Source: an uncultured Collinsella sp.
GTDB lineage: Bacteria; Actinomycetota; Coriobacteriia; Coriobacteriales; Coriobacteriaceae
Length of the DNA stretch: 64,000 nt
NCBI GenBank assembly: GCA_902494565.1
Contig: CABUTN010000002.1
Span: 1 to 64,000 of the forward strand
Direction: 5' to 3'
Positions 59,637 through 64,000 of this stretch are shown here, piece after piece (positions within the stretch are counted from its first letter, which is position 1; each line of letters opens with the position of its first letter). Under the pieces are notes generated by a model. That model did not search any database. It worked only from the letters and a program-made list of their open reading frames with translations, and was not told the origin of the DNA. The position numbers and the translations under genes are program-made.

Positions 59637-60341
59637 GTGACTCGAACCATAGACATTCCAACGTTTCAGGCAGCGGTCGTGCGCAACTGCTCCCCCACGC
59701 TCGCGAGCATCAAGCCGGCATCGCTCTTTACCTATCCCGGCGTTTACGCCAACCAAAACGGAAAACCCGGCGCCGCCCATATCGAAGGGCGACGCTCTCG
59801 CCTGCTCGCCGTCATAGCCCAATGCAACCGCGAGCTCCAGCCACTCGGGATCCATATGAGCGTTTTGGTCTGGCGCCCCTGCGGAGCGCTCATCTATGTG
59901 TACCGCCCTGCGGACCTTATGCGATACCTCTCCGACCCCCGCGCCACGACGGCGCTTGCCGCCGAAGGTTACGATGTCCACAACCTGCCCGCGTCCCTGG
60001 TGCATCTCGCCGCGCGCATCACGCTGGCAAGCAGCAATGCCGCAGAAAGCGCCTATGACGGCAGCGTCTGCGCACTCGCGCGAAATAGGCACTGCGATAC
60101 GGGGTGCATGTGCGAGTTCCCCCACGAAATTGGCTATTTTTTGGGCTATCCCTACGAAGATGTCCATCAGTTTATCGTCCAGCACGGCGAAAACTATAAG
60201 GTCTTTGGCGCATGGAAGGTATACACAAACGTTGAGCAGGCGCTCACGACCTTCGATTCCTATCGCACATGCACGCAATACCTTACCTACATCTATCAAC
60301 AGGGCTGCACCCTGGGACAACTTGTCCAGGCAACCCGATAG
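59637..60341 (+). CDS. DUF3793 family protein
   Basis: 234 aa from GTG 59637 (MTRTIDIPTFQAAVVRNCSP), AAGGAG upstream. The family signatures CSPTLASIKPASLF at the start, VLVWRPCGALIYVYRP, and CEFPHEIGYFLGYPYEDVHQ with GAWKVYTNVEQAL are clear. DUF3793 proteins are often encoded beside flavodoxins and have unknown activity. Here a flavodoxin follows 46 bp later in the same transcription unit, so a role with this electron carrier under iron limitation is probable (inference). Confidence 0.85.
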   Translation: MTRTIDIPTFQAAVVRNCSPTLASIKPASLFTYPGVYANQNGKPGAAHIEGRRSRLLAVIAQCNRELQPLGIHMSVLVWRPCGALIYVYRPADLMRYLSDPRATTALAAEGYDVHNLPASLVHLAARITLASSNAAESAYDGSVCALARNRHCDTGCMCEFPHEIGYFLGYPYEDVHQFIVQHGENYKVFGAWKVYTNVEQALTTFDSYRTCTQYLTYIYQQGCTLGQLVQATR

Positions 60342-60387
60342 AGCATACAAAACGCGGCCGCACGCCGCACAACCGAAAGGAAGACAT

Positions 60388-60807
60388 ATGAGCAAGATCG
60401 CAGTCGTCTACTGGAGCGGTACAGGCAACACCGAGGCCATGGCAAACTTCGTTGCCGAGGGCGCAACCGGTGCCGGCGCCGAGGCAGAGGTCATCTCCTG
60501 CGCCGACTTCTCCGCAGACAAGGCCGCCAGCTATGACGCCATTGCCTTCGGCTGCCCCGCCATGGGTTCCGAGGAGCTTGAGTATGACGAGTTCCAGCCT
60601 ATGTGGGACGAGGTCAAGGAGACTCTCGGCGACAAGAAGGTCGTCCTCTTTGGCTCCTATTCGTGGGCCGAGGGCGAGTGGATGGACAACTGGAAGGCCG
60701 ATGCCGACGAGGCAGGCGTCAACGTCGTCGATTCCGTCATTTGCTACGACGCCCCCGACGATGAGGGCGAAGCGGCCTGCAAGGCCCTGGGAGCGGAGCT
60801 GGCCTAA
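60388..60807 (+). CDS. Flavodoxin (short chain)
   Basis: 139 aa from ATG 60388, GAAAGGAAG upstream. FMN phosphate loop VVYWSGTGNTEAMA (T/S-x-T-G-N-T), AIAFGCPAMGSEEL and FGSYSWAEGEWMDNW (second flavin loop with Trp/Tyr). It carries low-potential electrons in the cytosol, commonly replacing ferredoxin when iron is scarce. Upstream in-frame translation is open but begins inside DUF3793, so I use this ATG. Confidence 0.92.
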   Translation: MSKIAVVYWSGTGNTEAMANFVAEGATGAGAEAEVISCADFSADKAASYDAIAFGCPAMGSEELEYDEFQPMWDEVKETLGDKKVVLFGSYSWAEGEWMDNWKADADEAGVNVVDSVICYDAPDDEGEAACKALGAELA

Positions 60808-60880
60808 CGAAGCCGTCAGAAAGTCGCAAGGCAACTGACAGCCGAGTACCGCACAACAACAGTCGCTCATACCCAAACAA

Positions 60881-60915
60881 AAACGGGGACCGGATACTAT
60901 CCGGTCCCCATTTGT
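60881..60915. terminator. Bidirectional terminator
   Basis: GGGGACCGGAT (60885-60895) / ATCCGGTCCCC (60899-60909), loop ACT, A-run before and TTTGTT after. Confidence 0.9.
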
Positions 60916-60939
60916 TATATCGACAACTTCGACGCGCCG

Positions 60940-61692
60940 CTACGAGATATTGCCCAAGAACGCCTTGGTGCGTTCGCTCTTGGGGTGGTCGAAGACCTCG
61001 CTCGGCGTACCCTCTTCCACAATGACGCCGCCGTCCATAAAGACGACGCGGTCGGCGACATCGCGGGCAAAGCCCATCTCGTGCGTTACCACGATCATGG
61101 TCATACCGTCACGTGCTAGGTCGCGCATGACGCCCAATACATCGCGGACGAGCTCGGGGTCGAGCGCCGACGTGGCCTCGTCAAAGAGCATCACGTGCGG
61201 ATTCATCGACAGGGCGCGGGCGATCGCCACGCGCTGTTGCTGACCGCCCGAGAGCTGGCTCGGCATAAAGTCGATGCGCTCGGCAAGACCGACCTTGGTC
61301 AGCTCCTCGACGGCAATCTTCTCGGCCTCTTCCTTGCTGCGCTTGAGCACCTTTTGCTGCGCGAGCATGACGTTCTTTTTGACTGACAGGTGCGGGAACA
61401 AATTGAACTGCTGGAACACCATACCCAGATGCGTACGTACCTTGTTAAGGTCGACACCCTTGGCGCACACATCCACGCCCTCAACGATGATCGAGCCGCT
61501 CGTGGGATGCTCCAGACGATTGATGCAGCGAAGCATCGTCGACTTGCCCGAGCCCGAAGGACCCAGGACTACGACGACCTCGCCCTTGTGCACATCCAGA
61601 TCGATATCGCGCAGGACCACGTTATCGCCAAAGGCCTTCTGGAGATTCTTGATGCTGACGACGACCTCGTTCGAGTTATTGGTTTCGCTCAT
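60940..61692 (-). CDS. Polar amino-acid ABC transporter ATPase (GlnQ type)
   Basis: 250 aa, AGGAGG upstream. Walker [13 protein letters not shown]-loop [23 protein letters not shown], Walker [15 protein letters not shown], all of the PAAT (HisP/GlnQ) group with the EATSALDPE motif. Works with the permease and binding protein encoded upstream in the same direction. Amino acid specificity is not readable from it. Confidence 0.93.
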   Translation of the reverse strand: MSETNNSNEVVVSIKNLQKAFGDNVVLRDIDLDVHKGEVVVVLGPSGSGKSTMLRCINRLEHPTSGSIIVEGVDVCAKGVDLNKVRTHLGMVFQQFNLFPHLSVKKNVMLAQQKVLKRSKEEAEKIAVEELTKVGLAERIDFMPSQLSGGQQQRVAIARALSMNPHVMLFDEATSALDPELVRDVLGVMRDLARDGMTMIVVTHEMGFARDVADRVVFMDGGVIVEEGTPSEVFDHPKSERTKAFLGNIS

Positions 61693-61704
61693 AATAGAAC
61701 CTCC

Positions 61705-63066
61705 TTACAGACCAGCGATATGGTCGGCGGGCGTCGCGACAACCTGTCCGGCGCTCTTGGTGGGACGCTTCTTTTTGGTTTCGGCCGTGCCCAAAAGCCT
61801 CGCCTCAAGACCGCTCACCAAGCGTGCAAGCGGCAGGGTGATGACCAGATAGAACAGGGCGGCAACCACATACGGCGTGATGGAGCCCGTCGTGGCCACG
61901 ATGGTGCGGGCGTTCATGACGATCTCGACCACGCCCACGGCCGCGAGCAGCGACGTATCCTTGTAAAGCAGGATAAACTCGCTGGTCAGCGTAGGCAGGA
62001 CATTGCGGAACGTCTGCGGAATCATAACGTAGAGCAGCGTCTGGAAGGCATTCATGCCCAGCGAGCGCGCGGCCTCGTTTTGGCCCTTGGGGATCGACTG
62101 AATACCGGCGCGGAAGATCTCGCACAGGTAGGCGGACGAGTTCATGGCCATGACGATGACGCCCAACACATAGTCGTCCACCTTGACGCCGGCAAGCGGC
62201 AGGCCAAAGAACGCGATGTAGATCTGCAGGAACGCCGGCGTACCACGGATGATATTCACATAAATGCCGGCAAGGCAACGCAGGATGCGCGACTTGGAGA
62301 TGCGCATGAGCGACAAGGCAAAGCCAAAGGGAATTGCCAGCGGAAACGCCACGAGCACGATCGAGAGCGACATGAGGAAGCCTTTGAAGACGATCGGCAG
62401 GCTCTGGACCAAAATGACCGGGTTCAGGAACAGGCGAAGGAACATGTTGGAATTCCATGCCTCGACCCACGGCTGCTCCTTAAGGTCGGCCAGGAAGTTA
62501 TCGAACGCCGTCACGCCCTTAATCTCGACGGAAGGAATCTTGGAGATCTTCTTGGTCGAACCATCGGCCAAAGTGTATGCGCCGCTAAAGGCCTCATCGC
62601 CGCCCTCGACGGGGAAGGTCACGCCGTAGACCTCGACACGGAAAAAGCCGCCGGCAGGCGCCGTCTCGCCAAAGTCGATCTTGAGCGTCTGGCCGTCAGC
62701 CTTGCACGTGGGCTTCATGGGCGTACGATCCATGAGGTCCTCGCCCGAGAGCATCGTCAATCGCGTGTCATCGGTACCAAACGTCGTGCCGTCGACAAAC
62801 GTCAGCGAAAGACCGCTCAGTTCCTCGTCGGCATCGGCCTGAACTTCCCAGGTGATGCGCGTCTCGGTACCGCCGACCACAGCGCTACCCGAACCGGTAT
62901 TGGGTCGGGCGGTAATCTTTGCGGTCTCAAGCGCCTGGGCGGTCGTGGGCGCATATGCCCCCGCACACACCAGCGCGAGCGCCACGGCCATGACGCAGGC
63001 TAGCTTTTGGAGCAAGGCGGGCAGTGGAAAACGCTGCTCCGCGGCCCCTTTGTTCAGTCGAGACAA
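61705..63066 (-). CDS. Amino-acid ABC transporter permease with N-terminal exported domain
   Basis: 453 aa from TTG 63066 (MSRLNKGAAEQRFPLPAL); ribosome site ATAGGAG lies six bases upstream; a reading starting at 63171 lacks one. Residues 15-45 are a signal/anchor. About 170 exported residues with a beta-rich fold follow (TAKITARPNTGSGSAVVGG; WEVQADADEELSGLSLTFVD; FRVEVYGVTFPVEGG). The permease domain (from ~250) has the HisM/GlnP EAA loop EAARSLGMNAFQTLLYVMIP and ends basic. This long exported N-terminus is not usual in PAAT permeases; it may help to capture substrate or dock the binding protein. Confidence 0.85.
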   Translation of the reverse strand: MSRLNKGAAEQRFPLPALLQKLACVMAVALALVCAGAYAPTTAQALETAKITARPNTGSGSAVVGGTETRITWEVQADADEELSGLSLTFVDGTTFGTDDTRLTMLSGEDLMDRTPMKPTCKADGQTLKIDFGETAPAGGFFRVEVYGVTFPVEGGDEAFSGAYTLADGSTKKISKIPSVEIKGVTAFDNFLADLKEQPWVEAWNSNMFLRLFLNPVILVQSLPIVFKGFLMSLSIVLVAFPLAIPFGFALSLMRISKSRILRCLAGIYVNIIRGTPAFLQIYIAFFGLPLAGVKVDDYVLGVIVMAMNSSAYLCEIFRAGIQSIPKGQNEAARSLGMNAFQTLLYVMIPQTFRNVLPTLTSEFILLYKDTSLLAAVGVVEIVMNARTIVATTGSITPYVVAALFYLVITLPLARLVSGLEARLLGTAETKKKRPTKSAGQVVATPADHIAGL

Positions 63067-63129
63067 GGTGGCTCCTATCGTAGAAGTTGCCGGCAAAACG
63101 AGACGGAAATGCTCTCCGTCAAGAGAAGC

Positions 63130-63165
63130 GCAAAGGCCCTCTCCGCCAAAACGGAAAGGGCCTGC
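63130..63165 (-). terminator. Internal terminator between binding protein and permease genes
   Basis: Minus strand AGGCCCTTTCCG / CGGAGAGGGCCT, loop TTTTGG, then TTGCG. The weak tail would permit partial read-through, giving more binding protein than permease. Confidence 0.7.
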
Positions 63166-63184
63166 GCACAATCAAGTAGCTATT

Positions 63185-64000
63185 TTACTTGATGTTGTAC
63201 TTAGCCATGAGGGCGTCGACGGTACCGTCGTCGGTCAGGTCCTTGATGGCCTGGTTGATGTCGTCCTTGAGCTTGGTGTTGCCCTGGTTGATGGCGATGG
63301 CGTACTCCTCGCCGGTGCTGATCTGCTTAATGCTCTGGCAGGTGTTGAACTGCTCGGCGGTCAGCTGGCTGGCAACGGAGCGGTTGGTGACTACGGCGTC
63401 GCCCTTATCGGACTGCAGGGCGCTGAAGCACTCGGTGGCATCCTTGTAGGGGACGATCTTGGCCTTGGGGAAGTTCTCCTGGGCAAAGGCCTCGGCGGTC
63501 GAGCCAGACTGGACGATGATGGTAGCGTCGGCATTGTTGAGCTTCTCGCTGTAGTTATCGGCCGTGATGTCGGTATTATCGACCTTGGTCACGATAGCTT
63601 GATCGTCCATGTAGTAGGAATCGGAGAAAGTGACTTCCTTCTCACGCTCGGGCGTGTCGGTGATAGCCGCGATGGAGACGTCGTACTTAGCGCCCGAAGC
63701 GACACCGGGTACGAGTGTGTCGAAGTCATTGTTGACGTACTCGACATCCAGGCCCAGCTTGTCGCCGATAGCCTTGATGAGCTCAAGGTCAAAGCCCTGA
63801 TAATCGCCGTTGTCATCCTTGTACTCAAACGGCGCGTACTCGGCAGAGGTGCCGACGGTCAGCGTACCGTCCTTGACGAGCGCGTACTCCTTGGAGCCGT
63901 CGACCTTCTCGACCTTAGCGTCGTCAGAGCTGCTGGAACCGGCATCAGAACCAGAGGTGGCGTTGGACGAGCCGCAGCCCGTCAGTGCGAGGGCGAGCGC
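63185..64000 (-). CDS. Amino-acid ABC transporter substrate-binding lipoprotein (partial at window end)
   Basis: The frame is open to the end of the window (272 codons seen); the true start lies beyond 64000. From the edge it reads LALALTGCGSSNATSGS: the lipobox LTGC is visible just inside, followed by a Ser/Asp-rich spacer. SBP_bac_3 motifs follow: LTVGTSAEYAPFEYKDDNG, GFDLELIKAIGDKLGL, YDVSIAAITDTPEREKEV, FSDSYYMDDQAIV and the end DDGTVDALMAKYNIK. It captures a polar amino acid outside the membrane and delivers it to the permease encoded downstream. Confidence 0.92.
   Translation of the reverse strand, partial: ALALALTGCGSSNATSGSDAGSSSSDDAKVEKVDGSKEYALVKDGTLTVGTSAEYAPFEYKDDNGDYQGFDLELIKAIGDKLGLDVEYVNNDFDTLVPGVASGAKYDVSIAAITDTPEREKEVTFSDSYYMDDQAIVTKVDNTDITADNYSEKLNNADATIIVQSGSTAEAFAQENFPKAKIVPYKDATECFSALQSDKGDAVVTNRSVASQLTAEQFNTCQSIKQISTGEEYAIAINQGNTKLKDDINQAIKDLTDDGTVDALMAKYNIK

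Noticed and set aside
59896..60387. Longer flavodoxin start fused to DUF3793
   Set aside because: The frame is open by chance within DUF3793; the flavodoxin family begins at ATG 60388 with its own ribosome site.
1..64000. tRNA, rRNA, CRISPR arrays, intact IS elements
   Set aside because: None found by reading: no CCA-type tRNA folds, no regular spacer arrays, no transposase ORFs; small tRNAs could be missed without a program.

Overview
The window looks like chromosome from a high-GC Coriobacteriia, most likely a gut Collinsella (inference from gene content, codon use and intergenic repeats; no rRNA is present to confirm it). I see no tRNA, rRNA, CRISPR array, phage module or intact transposase or integrase.

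Layout. 0.1-7 kb: lipid kinase; a cell-wall-anchored C69 dipeptidase broken by a frameshift; a tryptophan-leader attenuator driving an ECF transporter (S component, fused double ATPase, T component). 7-15 kb: a D-aspartate ligase/racemase pair for cell-wall cross-bridges, a MOSC protein, a secreted coiled-coil hydrolase, a membrane Ser/Thr kinase group, and a HigBA toxin-antitoxin. 15-28 kb: lysine/DAP metabolism: an M20 deacetylase divergent from an L-box lysine riboswitch that precedes an in-frame LysA-DapA fusion, dapB and dapH; then NdpA-like protein, DUF2974 hydrolase, L-lactate dehydrogenase, a DapL/PatA-like aminotransferase and NAD synthetase. 27.7-31.7 kb: an AT-rich island with a DUF2087 protein, an MFS exporter, a B12-radical SAM enzyme interrupted by an in-frame amber codon, and a 36-residue acidic peptide, together a candidate unrecognised RiPP system. 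32-41 kb: Coriobacterial hypotheticals, an AT-richer secreted cysteine protease locus, EttA, SdpRI, TcdA, TatD. 41.1-41.3 kb: a MITE-like element with perfect 26-bp inverted ends.

41.4-48.1 kb: a fructosamine (Amadori product) operon: permease, amidohydrolase, FrlC, FrlB, FrlD, with a frameshifted GntR/UTRA regulator and a palindrome on the operon promoter. 48-50.7 kb: two HAD phosphatases and DeoC. 51-54.4 kb: a 3.5-kb insertion (unknown protein, ClpP-like protease, membrane-anchor-less VirD4-like ATPase) bounded by a displaced copy of the pgi 3' end and by pgi itself. 56-60.8 kb: an Fe-ADH half protein, an SOS-controlled Y-family polymerase with YolD-like partner, an HMA protein with a CsoR-like operator, and a DUF3793/flavodoxin pair. 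60.9-64 kb: an amino-acid ABC transporter that runs off the end of the window.

Themes: amino-acid supply (Lys, Trp, polar amino acids) under RNA-level control, cell-wall synthesis, gut substrate scavenging, and small accessory insertions. Three genes carry single-base lesions (C69 peptidase, radical SAM, GntR), so strain-level decay or assembly error needs to be separated by read inspection.
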